This document shows, piece by piece, positions 40,269-49,399 of a stretch of 64,000 nucleotides of DNA (the first letter of the stretch is position 1; every line of letters starts with the position of its first letter). The stretch is from 21-14-0-10-47-8 sp966211795. Its GTDB lineage: Bacteria > Bdellovibrionota > Bdellovibrionia > Bdellovibrionales > Bdellovibrionaceae. The notes under the pieces are model-generated. The model searched no databases, was not told the DNA's origin, and saw nothing but the letters and a program-made list of their open reading frames with translations. A program made the translations under genes and the position numbers. Location of the stretch: the NCBI GenBank assembly GCA_966211795.1, contig CBIHNW010000001.1, forward strand, positions 372,001 to 436,000, written 5' to 3'.

Positions 40269-41483
40269 ATGAAGGCAGCATATTTACTGGTTTTATCACT
40301 TGGTGCGCTCGGTGTTGTGGGCTGTGGGTCGAAAGATGACACCCCTGCATCTTCAACGGTCACCTATAGTGCGGATAAACCTTCAGGGATCATGAGCGCG
40401 ATGGCAACCGGCGTGACTAAAGTGGGTGCGGGACTGACCGGATCAGTCAGCGTGTCTTCGATGGATGATTCCGATATTCGTCCCATGCTTTCGTCATCTG
40501 ATTGCACCGTTCATGGTGAGCCAGTATCGGTCACGAACCATGCCGCCGCTGCCTATCCGGGACTGTTGACCTATTGCAAGATTACAACGGATACGGGTGA
40601 TGAAGAGTCCGTTCCCGGAGTTTTCAGTGGCATCCAAGCCATTGCCTGCATGGTCGAAAATGCGGCGCCCACTTATGATGGAGCAGCCCATAGTTTAACG
40701 CTGACTTTCGATACCCGATGCTTCACGACGGCGAAGCTTGCCAATATGGGAGTTACCGCCGGTACCACGGCAACGGCGACGGTGACAGCATCAAGCCCAG
40801 CCGCGTTCAATTCGCATTTCGATAAAGGTGTTGATATCACCGTGAATGTGGGTGGCAATCATCATTACATTTTCGGAACCAAAGTCGCGAGCAACGTGAT
40901 CGAGGTTACTTATTTTGACGAAGATCTTGATCAAGCTCATAAAACTGGATCTGGGGCTGGCTACCTTGATATCACCAACGGTATTTTGCGAGTCGAATCC
41001 AGAATGGATCGTATCTTGTGCACCCAAGCTAGCAGCTGTGGATGGAATCGGCACATCCGACTTTATTCAACGATGACGATGGATGGAACGACTCCGAAAA
41101 CTCCTAAGCAGGTTGAATTCTTGTATTCGAATACAGAATCTGCGACGTCCGCTGCACAATCTGGCTGGGATGGCTACTTGGTGACGGCATCCGGTGATTT
41201 GAGTACCACGGGTGTGAAACCGCGTGGCTTCACAACGGGTTCACAAGCGAATGATGCCGCCGTCAATACAATCGGGAACTGGACGGAAAATCCGAGCAGC
41301 ACGGATTGCTTTACCTACACTTCGACCACGGCCGGAACATGTGGTGCAGGTCTTGGTCAGATGACGACAAATCTAAAATTCGTCATGGCGGTCGGAAGCT
41401 CTTACACGTTACCAACAAACTGGTTTACGACCGAAACAGGCTTATCCTTTACTTCGGTGAGCGCAAACGAAGATGTTCCGTAA
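40269..41483 (+). CDS. Large lipoprotein of unknown function
   Basis: A 404-residue lipoprotein. The lipobox is LGVVGCGS (Cys at about 19). The mature part is Ser/Thr-rich and beta-prone with about a dozen Cys, probably forming disulfides, and resembles other uncharacterised outer-membrane lipoproteins of this bacterial group. I start at ATG 40269, giving the correct signal peptide; the longer frame does not. Its 228-bp upstream region shows no other gene. Confidence 0.7.
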   Translation: MKAAYLLVLSLGALGVVGCGSKDDTPASSTVTYSADKPSGIMSAMATGVTKVGAGLTGSVSVSSMDDSDIRPMLSSSDCTVHGEPVSVTNHAAAAYPGLLTYCKITTDTGDEESVPGVFSGIQAIACMVENAAPTYDGAAHSLTLTFDTRCFTTAKLANMGVTAGTTATATVTASSPAAFNSHFDKGVDITVNVGGNHHYIFGTKVASNVIEVTYFDEDLDQAHKTGSGAGYLDITNGILRVESRMDRILCTQASSCGWNRHIRLYSTMTMDGTTPKTPKQVEFLYSNTESATSAAQSGWDGYLVTASGDLSTTGVKPRGFTTGSQANDAAVNTIGNWTENPSSTDCFTYTSTTAGTCGAGLGQMTTNLKFVMAVGSSYTLPTNWFTTETGLSFTSVSANEDVP

Positions 41484-41622
41484 CGGAAATTAATTTTCGC
41501 GCCTATCGTCCGGTCTTTCTTGGATTTCAGGTCTCAGGTGAGATTATGAGGATCAAAAAGATTGCGGTAGGCGGAAAGTTCCAATGCTAAGGCTTGGCTT
41601 TCATGCGGGTTCATTCATGATG

Positions 41623-42534
41623 TCAATTGCCCAAAATTTCTTGGCGGCAAAATTTTAAAAATTCATTTTCTCTGAGGCTGGTGCGTCTTCCTAATTGGCG
41701 CGCGGTCATGATTTGATTCATAAAAGGTTTTTTCACCGTCACCACAGTTTTCAAATTTTTAAATTCTTGCGTGATCAAGTGATGGGGAACAATGCCGACA
41801 CCCATATCTGATTGGATGGCGCTTAAAACAGCGCGGACGCTTTCGGCCGAATAGACGATCTTCAAATCCTGGGGCGCTTTCGAGAAATGATGCTTGACCC
41901 ACATGCGCGCAACCGGGGCGTAGGGAAGATAATCCACCCATGGAAGCTTTGCCAGATTTGCCGACGTTAGCTTCTGCAGATTGAACTCTTTGTAATTGCG
42001 CTCGGAGCTGGCCATGACAAATTCTTCGCGCAGAATTGTCTGAACGGAAACCGGATATTTTTCGGCATGAACATCACCGTTATCGATAAAGGCGAGATCT
42101 AATTGACCCTGGCAAAGAAGATCCAGTTGCTGAATGGGAACTGCGAGTGTGAGCTCGAAAGTGACCTCTGGATATTTTTGTCGAAATTTCCCGATAACTT
42201 TGGTTAAAAGCCCCGAGCCAAAATCTTGGGGCGCGCCGATCCGCAGGTGTCCAACGGGCTGCTTGATTCCAGATTCTAGGTGCTGCAGGACGGACTGAAG
42301 CTCATTCACGAAAGGATGAATCGCCTGAAAAAGATGATCCGCTTCGGCCGTTGGCTGAAAGTTCTTACTGTCTCGGATAAAAAGGGGAAGGCCCAGCTCT
42401 TGCTCGAGACCTTTCACTGATTGGCTGACGGCAGACCGGGTGACATTCAGGGCGTCGGCCGCTTTCAGGATGCTGCGGTTCAAGTAAACAAGATGGAACA
42501 CTTTCAGTCGCTCGAAATTAGGAATCGTTAGCAT
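41623..42534 (-). CDS. LysR family transcriptional regulator
   Basis: A 303-residue LysR protein with HTH (SILKAADALNVTRSAVSQSV then KGLEQELGLPLFIRDSKNF) and the effector domain. AAGGA precedes the ATG. In front of the start are TTAGC-att-GCTAA (42528-42540) and a further TTAG at 42550, a likely operator. It is divergent from the NUDIX-like gene, its probable target. Confidence 0.92.
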   Translation of the reverse strand: MLTIPNFERLKVFHLVYLNRSILKAADALNVTRSAVSQSVKGLEQELGLPLFIRDSKNFQPTAEADHLFQAIHPFVNELQSVLQHLESGIKQPVGHLRIGAPQDFGSGLLTKVIGKFRQKYPEVTFELTLAVPIQQLDLLCQGQLDLAFIDNGDVHAEKYPVSVQTILREEFVMASSERNYKEFNLQKLTSANLAKLPWVDYLPYAPVARMWVKHHFSKAPQDLKIVYSAESVRAVLSAIQSDMGVGIVPHHLITQEFKNLKTVVTVKKPFMNQIMTARQLGRRTSLRENEFLKFCRQEILGN

Positions 42535-42612
42535 TGCTAATCCTTATGGTTAGATAAGATAGTTTTACTGTGAAAGGAGCATTCGTTAAAAGGCCTTTGC
42601 GTGGAGGTGCAA

Positions 42613-43029
42613 ATGTTTCAAACAGAAGATGGGATCATGAAGCCAATTGCTTACGTCGGGATCATCAAGAACAACAAGCTGCTCTTGGTGAATTACAAAG
42701 TCCCCCCGAATCCGGCAAAATCGGGCTGGTGGATTCCCGCACCAGGTCTGGAGTTCGGAGCTGATCCTTTTGAAAAAGCGCGACAGATTTGTGCCGAATA
42801 TGGGATCAAGATTGATTGCATGAATTTGAATGGTGTCGAATCTTTTGTTTCACCTGGCGGATGGCACCTGATTTGGCATTACATTGTTCGAACGGACTCT
42901 GAGCCGCAACCAAATTCCAATGTGAAAAGTTATCGCTGGGTGACGGCAGAGGAACTGTCGGACCTTCAGGACCTGGCGCACGGACGGTGGGAAATCGGTG
43001 TCGGCAAAGAGTATCTTGGGGCGAATTGA
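42613..43029 (+). CDS. NUDIX-fold protein with degenerate NUDIX box
   Basis: A 138-residue protein with the NUDIX layout (PIAYVGIIKNNKLLLVNYKV, WWIPAPGLEFGADPFEKARQ, ICAEYGIKID). In the box, the REUxEE Glu residues are replaced (ARQICAEYG), so the metal-dependent hydrolase activity is doubtful. It may act as a ligand sensor, as in NrtR-like proteins. GGAGG lies five bases before ATG 42613. It is divergent from a LysR gene. Confidence 0.75.
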   Translation: MFQTEDGIMKPIAYVGIIKNNKLLLVNYKVPPNPAKSGWWIPAPGLEFGADPFEKARQICAEYGIKIDCMNLNGVESFVSPGGWHLIWHYIVRTDSEPQPNSNVKSYRWVTAEELSDLQDLAHGRWEIGVGKEYLGAN

Positions 43030-43118
43030 GAGCGATGCTGTTGTGATGACGGGCCGATCTCCCGTCCAGGCCGCTCGAGATAAAATCACGCGCCTTGTGG
43101 CAGAAATGTAAAGAGTGA

Positions 43119-44567
43119 TTATTTCAGGAACCTTTTTATTTCCTGGGCCAAGATATCGATCCCGCGTGCCATCAGTTTGGCCTCGATCTGGGCGTAGCCA
43201 ATTTTGATTCCATGTAAATGTGGTTGGCCAAAAAACCAATCGCTTGTTCTCGTGTCTAAAGAAACGGATCGCGATAATAAACGTTCCGTCAGCAAATTCA
43301 GATCCACGGTTTCAGGGAGCTCAAGCCATAAGATGGGTCCGCCGCCAGGCTTGGTCCAACGAACACCTGCCGGCATGCTGTTCTCAAGCGCTGATAGGCA
43401 AGCCTGATAGCGTTCATCCAAGGCGGCGTGCAAATTTTTGAGATGAGTATCAAAGTAACCTCGATCCAAAAACTCGAACAGTGTCGCTTCGATCAATGTC
43501 GGATTTCCGATCGTCCCGACACGCTTTGCGGCTAAAAGCGATGGCATCATGGATTCGTTTGCCAGAAGATAGCCAAGCCTGAGGCTGGGCAACAATTTTT
43601 TCGTGAATGAGTTGATGTACAAAACATTTTCGCCGCCCAAAGACCGTAATGGTGTGCGGAATTCGGAAAAGGAAAGCATATCCGATCCCCAGTCGTCTTC
43701 GATCAGGCCGAAATTATATTTCTGCGAAAATTCAAGAATCGCTTCGAGCTCGCTCGAGCTGTAGGAATACCCGGTGGGATTGTGAAAATTTGTCGTGAGA
43801 TAAAGAGCCGCGGGTCGGTTCTGCGCGATGGCTTTTTCCCAGGCGTCCAGATCAATTCCGCGAAAGGGATCCAGGGGTAGGCCCGTAACTTTCATCTGGT
43901 TCATTTCGAAAAGCAGTTTCCCCATTCCGTAAGCCGGGTTTTCGGTGGCAATCGATTTGGCCTTTAGAGATCTGGCGAACACGTCCAGTGCTTGTTGTGA
44001 TCCCGTCGTGATGATGACGTGACCTGGGTCAGCAGAAATTCCACGGGCATTCAGTCTTTTTGCGATTATTTTTCGTAACGGTTCAAAGCCTTGGGTGTCG
44101 TAAAGGTAATGAAGGCCCGGAGCTTTCAGGACGGATCGAAAACACTGTTCAATTTTAGAAATCGGCAGCAGCTCGCGGTCGATGAAGACGCTACCCAATG
44201 GAATGATTTTATTTGGATTCTTTGAAGTGCCAATTACTGGAGGAAACTTTCCGGTGAACAAGACCGGAGCGGGCGCCTTTCTCTTGGCAATTGATTTGGA
44301 CTCAGGTGAGACTTTGGCCTGAACGAAATACCCAGATCTGGCGCGGCTGACGATCAAACCTCGGGCTTCGAGTTCCTCATACGCGGCTTGAACGGTATTT
44401 TTTGAAATCCCGAGCTGGTGAGCGATCATCCGAATTGGAGGCAGCCGAACGCCGGCGGAAACAAGTCCCGATTGCAGTTCCTTTTGCGTCGCCTGAACAA
44501 TGTCCTTTGCGCCAATCTCTTTCCGAGTCACAGGAATTTGGATTCGCAAATATGGGGTGTTTGCCAA
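43119..44567 (-). CDS. MocR family regulator (GntR HTH plus PLP aminotransferase domain)
   Basis: A 482-residue MocR/PdxR-like regulator. The GntR-type winged helix is at residues 15-75 (LPPIRMIAHQLGISKNTVQA, AYEELEARGLIVSRARSGYF). The fold I aminotransferase domain follows, with the PLP Lys in SFTKKLLPSLRLGYLL. The start is TTG at 44567 with GAGGAG upstream. It is divergent from the ABM-VOC-cupin-GNAT run and may control it. Such proteins sense PLP or amino compounds. Confidence 0.93.
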   Translation of the reverse strand: MANTPYLRIQIPVTRKEIGAKDIVQATQKELQSGLVSAGVRLPPIRMIAHQLGISKNTVQAAYEELEARGLIVSRARSGYFVQAKVSPESKSIAKRKAPAPVLFTGKFPPVIGTSKNPNKIIPLGSVFIDRELLPISKIEQCFRSVLKAPGLHYLYDTQGFEPLRKIIAKRLNARGISADPGHVIITTGSQQALDVFARSLKAKSIATENPAYGMGKLLFEMNQMKVTGLPLDPFRGIDLDAWEKAIAQNRPAALYLTTNFHNPTGYSYSSSELEAILEFSQKYNFGLIEDDWGSDMLSFSEFRTPLRSLGGENVLYINSFTKKLLPSLRLGYLLANESMMPSLLAAKRVGTIGNPTLIEATLFEFLDRGYFDTHLKNLHAALDERYQACLSALENSMPAGVRWTKPGGGPILWLELPETVDLNLLTERLLSRSVSLDTRTSDWFFGQPHLHGIKIGYAQIEAKLMARGIDILAQEIKRFLK

Positions 44568-44665
44568 TTGATCTCCTCATTTGCCCAAGCTACCCTAAAA
44601 TTCAAAACTGGAACAGGGACAGATTCAAATTAAAAGCTGGGACAGTTTTAAAGGTGCGACATCAT

Positions 44666-44812
44666 ATGACAATGTTTCTTTATCGATGGGAAATGAAACC
44701 AGGTTCTGAAACTCTGTTCAGAGAGAATTGGCTTCTCGTAACGAAGAATTGCCCAGGCGTATCAGAGCGCCTGGAAGTGGAAAGCGATTTTCTAATTCCG
44801 ATGGATTCTTGA
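44666..44812 (+). CDS. Truncated antibiotic-biosynthesis-monooxygenase-like protein
   Basis: A 48-residue frame beginning MTMFLYRWEMKPGSETLFREN, clearly related to the protein at 28519-28734, but cut short. No strong ribosome site. It lies 112 bp before a VOC gene. It is probably a decaying gene. Confidence 0.4.
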   Translation: MTMFLYRWEMKPGSETLFRENWLLVTKNCPGVSERLEVESDFLIPMDS

Positions 44813-44924
44813 GTGCACTTAAATTGGAAGGACAGTGTGGACTTCGATTGGACAAGCAAAAACAGAGAGTGTAGCCTTCACCTAAAGGCGAAAAAACTTC
44901 AGGTGATATCGAGGGTCCCAATCT

Positions 44925-45323
44925 ATGATTCCGAATTTAAATCAAATCGAGTGCATCACGGTCTTTATCTCGGACCTGAGGCAAGCTCAGAACTTTTACG
45001 TTGATATTTTTGGCTTGAAAATCGTTTATCAAGACCCCAACTGCATCGTCGTGAAATTCGAAAATATTTTACTGAATTTGTTGAAAATATCTGAAGCTCC
45101 CGAGCTGGTGTCGCCACATAAAATTGGACAGCTCAGCGATGGCCCGCGAATGATGTTCACGATCAAAGTGTCGAATGTGGATGCGATTTGTGCCCAGCTG
45201 AAGCAGCATGCAGTGACTTTATTGAATGGTCCTTTAAATCGTCCTTGGGGACGACGAACAGCCGCATTTTTGGATCCCTTTGGAAATGCCTGGGAAGTTG
45301 CGCAAGAACTGACGGGCTCTTAA
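44925..45323 (+). CDS. VOC family (glyoxalase-like) protein
   Basis: A 132-residue VOC protein: IECITVFISDLRQAQNFYVD, then MMFTIKVSNVDAICAQL, and RPWGRRTAAFLDPFGNAWEV with the final Glu. The first metal ligand position is not His, so metal binding is uncertain and it may be of the bleomycin-resistance type. GAGGG precedes the ATG. The cupin-GNAT gene begins 15 bp after its stop. Confidence 0.87.
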   Translation: MIPNLNQIECITVFISDLRQAQNFYVDIFGLKIVYQDPNCIVVKFENILLNLLKISEAPELVSPHKIGQLSDGPRMMFTIKVSNVDAICAQLKQHAVTLLNGPLNRPWGRRTAAFLDPFGNAWEVAQELTGS

Positions 45324-45338
45324 TAGAGGGAGTTATCG

Positions 45339-46853
45339 GTGTGGAAATCTGAATATGATCCTTATGTCGGACATTTTTCAAAGTACCAGGCGAATTCTGA
45401 TATGGACAAGCCGCCAGAGAATGCCATCAAAGTCATTGATTCGGATTTTGGTCGCAACGTCGGTTTTCAACGTGTCGCCGTTCATCATATCATTTTACCG
45501 CCAGGTTGTCGGACCTCGTCACCGCACGCCGAAAGCATTGAAGAAGAGTTTGCGTTTGTTTTAAGAGGTCAACCGCATCTTTGGCTGAATGGTTACATCC
45601 ATCCATTGCAAGAGGGCTTTGCGGTCGGTTTCCCGGCTGGCACCGGCATCGCGCATACATTTATCAATAACACCGAATCCGATATTCATTTGCTGGTGGC
45701 CGGCGAAAAAACAAAAAAAGAAAATCTCTGTTCCTTTCCGATCAACCCAGAGCTCAAGGAATCTTGTGGTATTTGGTGGAGCGATCCCCCACCACAAAAA
45801 TTGGGCCCCCATAACGGTCTTCCGGGGCCGGTCACTGCATCTGAATTCGCAACCGAACGGGCGGCCTGCATCTTTGATTGTAAAAGTGAACCACGTGGCA
45901 AAGGTTTCCATTACCCAGGGGACAATGAGACGTTTGGTACCGGCTTTCGGATCACGAACAAAGTCGGTCTGAAAGCTTTAGGAATTTGGTTTGAAATTCT
46001 TCCGCCGGGACGTCGATCCGCTTTTCCCCATGCGCACACGCACGAAGAGGAATTCATTTATATCCTAAAAGGGAAGGCGACGGCTTGGCTGAATGGATAT
46101 TCAAAAGAAATTTCTTCCGATCATTTTGTCGCATTTCCATCGAACACGGGATTGGCCCACACCCTGATCAATAACACCGACGAAGATTTGATTTATATTT
46201 GTATCGGTGAAACTCAGGATTTTCCGCAAGAGAAGATCAGCTATCCTTTTCATCCGCTCAGACAAAAAGAGTGCATCCGAAAAGGCTGGTACTGGACGGA
46301 TCTGCCGGAAAGAGAATTCGGCCCTGATCCAGGCAGTCCGTTCGCACCCTATCCGGATCACTTGCGGCTAAAGGTTTGCACTGCGGAAAACGCAGAAGCG
46401 GTCTTTGCACTTTTTCAAAAGTCGAATCGCTACTTTCAAAGCGTTGATGGCTGTGAACCAAGCTTGAAAATGGCAGAGCACGCGATTGTGGATGGACCAA
46501 AGCAGAAAAGTGAAAAGTACTTTAAAGAATTTTTAATGATCGAATGGAACGGCGAAGACATTGGTGTCCTAGATGTTCACGCTCATCATCCTGAAGAAGG
46601 GATCTGTTATTTAGGGTTGCTCTTGATAACGGAAAAACTTTTCTCAAGGGGATTGGGTTCGCGTTGTTATCGCTTCGCGGAAGACTATATCAAGCGATCT
46701 TTCGGTTGCTCAAAAATAAGGTTGGGCGTTTCAGATGACAATGATGTCAGCCGGTTTTGGTTGAAAATGGGATTTGCTTTGAATCGGAAGACTTATGAGT
46801 GGAAGGGCGAAGGAAAAACTTCGACCGTTCGCGAATACGAGAAAGATATTTAA
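45339..46853 (+). CDS. Double cupin / GNAT acetyltransferase fusion
   Basis: A 504-residue protein with three domains. Two cupin barrels are seen: residues about 45-130 (FQRVAVHHIILPPGCRTSSP, ESIEEEFAFVLRGQP) and about 205-290 (GIWFEILPPGRRSAFP, HTHEEEFIYILKGKA). Each has the E-E-F and His metal-site pattern. A GNAT domain follows at about 340-490 (GLLLITEKLFSRGLGSRCY, SRFWLKMGFALNRK). The start is GTG 45339 with GAGGGAG upstream. A coupled sugar or amino-compound sensor-acetylation role is possible. I know no established name for this fusion. Confidence 0.82.
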   Translation: MWKSEYDPYVGHFSKYQANSDMDKPPENAIKVIDSDFGRNVGFQRVAVHHIILPPGCRTSSPHAESIEEEFAFVLRGQPHLWLNGYIHPLQEGFAVGFPAGTGIAHTFINNTESDIHLLVAGEKTKKENLCSFPINPELKESCGIWWSDPPPQKLGPHNGLPGPVTASEFATERAACIFDCKSEPRGKGFHYPGDNETFGTGFRITNKVGLKALGIWFEILPPGRRSAFPHAHTHEEEFIYILKGKATAWLNGYSKEISSDHFVAFPSNTGLAHTLINNTDEDLIYICIGETQDFPQEKISYPFHPLRQKECIRKGWYWTDLPEREFGPDPGSPFAPYPDHLRLKVCTAENAEAVFALFQKSNRYFQSVDGCEPSLKMAEHAIVDGPKQKSEKYFKEFLMIEWNGEDIGVLDVHAHHPEEGICYLGLLLITEKLFSRGLGSRCYRFAEDYIKRSFGCSKIRLGVSDDNDVSRFWLKMGFALNRKTYEWKGEGKTSTVREYEKDI

Positions 46854-46883
46854 GGAAAGAGTTTTTCAGAAAGGCAGTTTGGC

Positions 46884-47351
46884 GTGAAAGAAATCGCATT
46901 AAAATCCATCGGCACCGTGTTCTCGACGAGACAAAAGCTGGCCGATGACGATTGGGATAAAGAAACCGTCTATGTTGAGCTTGATGGCCTTCAGTTTGAA
47001 AGTGAAGCCTTGGCGGGTCTGACAGATTTTTCGCATGCCGAGATCATCTTTCACATGAATCAGGTCGATCCGGAAAAAATTGAAAAAACGGCAAGGCATC
47101 CGCGGAACAATACAGATTGGCCCAAGGTCGGCATCTTTGCGCAGCGAGGAAAGAACCGACCGAATCAAATCGGCACCACCATTTGTCGAATTCTGAAGAT
47201 CGAGGGACGAAAGCTATTTCTTGAAGGTTTGGACGCCGTTGATGGCACACCGGTGCTGGACATCAAGCCTTGGGTGCATGAATTCGCCCCGCGCGGAAAG
47301 GTTTTCCAGCCCGCTTGGATCACCGAGCTCATGAAGGGTTACTGGAAATAA
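46884..47351 (+). CDS. TsaA/TrmO-like SAM-dependent protein
   Basis: A 155-residue protein with the TsaA/TrmO beta-barrel fold: IGTVFSTRQKL, GLTDFSHAEIIFHMNQVD, and HPRNN followed by FAQRGKNRPNQIGTTICR. TrmO uses SAM to methylate t6A in tRNA; this protein has the N-terminal domain only and is shorter than E. coli TrmO. The start is GTG 46884. Whether it acts on tRNA is uncertain. Expression may depend on read-through from the gene 30 bp upstream. Confidence 0.75.
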   Translation: MKEIALKSIGTVFSTRQKLADDDWDKETVYVELDGLQFESEALAGLTDFSHAEIIFHMNQVDPEKIEKTARHPRNNTDWPKVGIFAQRGKNRPNQIGTTICRILKIEGRKLFLEGLDAVDGTPVLDIKPWVHEFAPRGKVFQPAWITELMKGYWK

Positions 47352-47403
47352 GAATTCGGGCAATTCACTTGTCATGGCTTTTACCGGGTGACAGTCATTT
47401 GAA

Positions 47404-48183
47404 ATGGGTGCGGCTATAGCAGTGAAACAAAGACTTCATTTTTTAGATTGGAAATTCTTCCTGAGCCTTATCGCCATTTTGATTTATGGTGCGGGCTCGA
47501 TCCTTCCTGACTCGATGAAGTGGATTCAGCTGCCCCTGCTTTTCGTGGCGGGACTTTTCACATTCAAGCAATCATTCAAATCAGGAGTATTGGGTTTTTC
47601 GACCTTTGCGATTTGCCTTCTTTGCCAGTGGCCTTTGTTCAGAAATTCGTGGCCCGCGCCGAGCTTACTGGTTGGTGCAACTGTTGGCTTGGTTCTTTGG
47701 CTTAAGAAGGACCGGCTATTGAAAAATCAATTTCAGCAGATGAATCGCAAGAATTTGATTCTTTCCGTACTTCTGGGACTGCTATCGGCATTCGGTGTTT
47801 TGCTTTGGTATTGGCTTGACCGGCCGACGTCAGATGAAATTATATTTCGCATTCCGTCTTTGCCTTTATTCGTTCTCATTCCTGGCGTGATCTTCATTTC
47901 TGCACTCAATGCGTTTGCGGAAGAGCTGATTTTCAGGGGCTTGGCATTTGATGCGCTCGCAAAAGATCCTAAACATGAGAGAACGGCCAATATCGGTCAG
48001 GCTTTCGCATTTGGCCTTTTTCATTTTAAAGGATTTCCTTTTGGATTTGCCGGAAGTATTTTAGCCTTTGTTTTTGGTTACCTGATGGGATTGTTGCGAT
48101 TGAAATCCAAGGGATTATTGCTGCCGTGGATCGCACACTTCACGGCGGATTTGCTCATCATGGTTATTCTTTTAAGTCTGTAA
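47404..48183 (+). CDS. CPBP family intramembrane protease
   Basis: A 259-residue membrane protein with about eight hydrophobic helices. The CPBP (Abi/Rce1) motifs are present: EELIFRGLAFDAL, FGLFHF, and WIAHFTADLLI. The catalytic Glu pair and the two His residues are thus conserved. Such enzymes cleave prenylated or membrane peptides; in bacteria they are often linked to peptide maturation or self-immunity. The ATG at 47404 has a weak ribosome site; GTG 47422 is an alternative. Confidence 0.87.
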   Translation: MGAAIAVKQRLHFLDWKFFLSLIAILIYGAGSILPDSMKWIQLPLLFVAGLFTFKQSFKSGVLGFSTFAICLLCQWPLFRNSWPAPSLLVGATVGLVLWLKKDRLLKNQFQQMNRKNLILSVLLGLLSAFGVLLWYWLDRPTSDEIIFRIPSLPLFVLIPGVIFISALNAFAEELIFRGLAFDALAKDPKHERTANIGQAFAFGLFHFKGFPFGFAGSILAFVFGYLMGLLRLKSKGLLLPWIAHFTADLLIMVILLSL

Positions 48184-48203
48184 GATATGTCATCGAGGTG
48201 AGT

Positions 48204-48878
48204 TTGCAAAACATCATATTAATTGGTGATCAACGGGTGAAGGATATTCCAGTCCAGGAGTGTGGTGAAGCCATCGTGGATTTGCAAACCGATTTTCCCG
48301 AGCTTACTTTTGATCGCGACAGGGTGCATGTGCAGAAGAAATCCCAATCCATTTCGAAATCGCGAAAAGCCGTCGGCCAAAAACTAATGCAAGCCCAGGC
48401 CCTGCTTCCCTCTGGAATCAAGCTTTTGATGAAAGAGTGTTATCGGCCCATGTGGGTGCAAAAGATTTTCTGGGATGGATACTCGGCCCACCTCAAACGA
48501 CTTTTCCCAGACTGGTCGGAAGCGCAGATTTATGAGGAATGCTCGAAGCTGAATGCGCCTTTGGATGTCGCGCCTCACACGACGGGCGGAGCAGTTGATT
48601 TGACCTTGATCGATGCAGACGGGCGTTGGCTGGACATGGGGACCGAATTCAATGCTTCGCCGCTGGAAAATGCGAATGCGAATTACACGCTTGCTGAGAA
48701 TATTTCGGATCGGGCCAAGGAAAATCGAAAAATCCTGATCCAGGTGATGACCGCAGTCGGATTCGTCAATTACCCGACCGAATGGTGGCACTGGTCCTAC
48801 GGTGATAAATACTGGGCCTTGATGTCGGGAAAATCACATGCGATTTTCAGTTCGTTAGAGCTTGAGCCCCAAGTTTAA
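48204..48878 (+). CDS. D-alanyl-D-alanine dipeptidase-like protein (VanX/DdpX family)
   Basis: A 224-residue zinc peptidase of the M15D family. The catalytic motifs are APHTTGGAVDLTL (zinc His and Asp) and PTEWWHWSYGD (Glu and zinc His), with the conserved KECYRP before them. It would cleave D-Ala-D-Ala for cell-wall recycling or, in predators, prey wall breakdown. No signal peptide. The start is uncertain; I prefer TTG 48204, which has GAGG five bases before it, over the longer frame, which overlaps the previous gene. Confidence 0.85.
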   Translation: MQNIILIGDQRVKDIPVQECGEAIVDLQTDFPELTFDRDRVHVQKKSQSISKSRKAVGQKLMQAQALLPSGIKLLMKECYRPMWVQKIFWDGYSAHLKRLFPDWSEAQIYEECSKLNAPLDVAPHTTGGAVDLTLIDADGRWLDMGTEFNASPLENANANYTLAENISDRAKENRKILIQVMTAVGFVNYPTEWWHWSYGDKYWALMSGKSHAIFSSLELEPQV

Positions 48879-48920
48879 AAATATTGAATGATGCAACCAA
48901 AGTCAGAAAAGGAGTCATGA

Positions 48921-49388
48921 ATGTCGGACGCAAAAAGAGCATGGAGCTTGTTGGTCGAATCCGTCGGTGAATATTCAGGTCGGGGAATCAACCACGAAAA
49001 ACAAAGCTTCGAAGGAAGATTCAGTCTTCAATCTGATTTTGAAGGCAAGTCTCTGGCATTGATTTCCACGGCGATTGGAGATCAAGGTCAGACTTTTCAT
49101 TCTGAGCGATCTTTCCTGGGATTTGATATCATGGGTTCCTTGGTTCTATACGTCGTGAGCAACAATCATCCGGGCATCACGCCACATTTTTTCAACCGCA
49201 TTGAGACGGGGCCAGGCGGAGAACAAAAGATCGTTTTCCGATTCGGAAATCCAGAAGACAAAGCCAGCTTTCGCGAAGAGATCAACATCAACCTCTTTCT
49301 CGACCACAGTCTTGAACACTTTTATTCTTGGGGGCTTCCCGGCGGAGAGTTTGAACCTCGATCTGGATCACGGATGTCTAAGAACTAG
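48921..49388 (+). CDS. Hypothetical protein
   Basis: A 155-residue soluble protein with AAAGGAG before the ATG. Beta-rich, with GRFSLQSDFEGKSLALISTA and FRFGNPEDKASFREEI. It recalls uncharacterised proteins with a lipocalin-like barrel, but I cannot name the family. It is 11 bp before a HAD hydrolase gene on the same strand. Confidence 0.55.
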   Translation: MSDAKRAWSLLVESVGEYSGRGINHEKQSFEGRFSLQSDFEGKSLALISTAIGDQGQTFHSERSFLGFDIMGSLVLYVVSNNHPGITPHFFNRIETGPGGEQKIVFRFGNPEDKASFREEININLFLDHSLEHFYSWGLPGGEFEPRSGSRMSKN

Positions 49389-49399
49389 AATATCATGCC

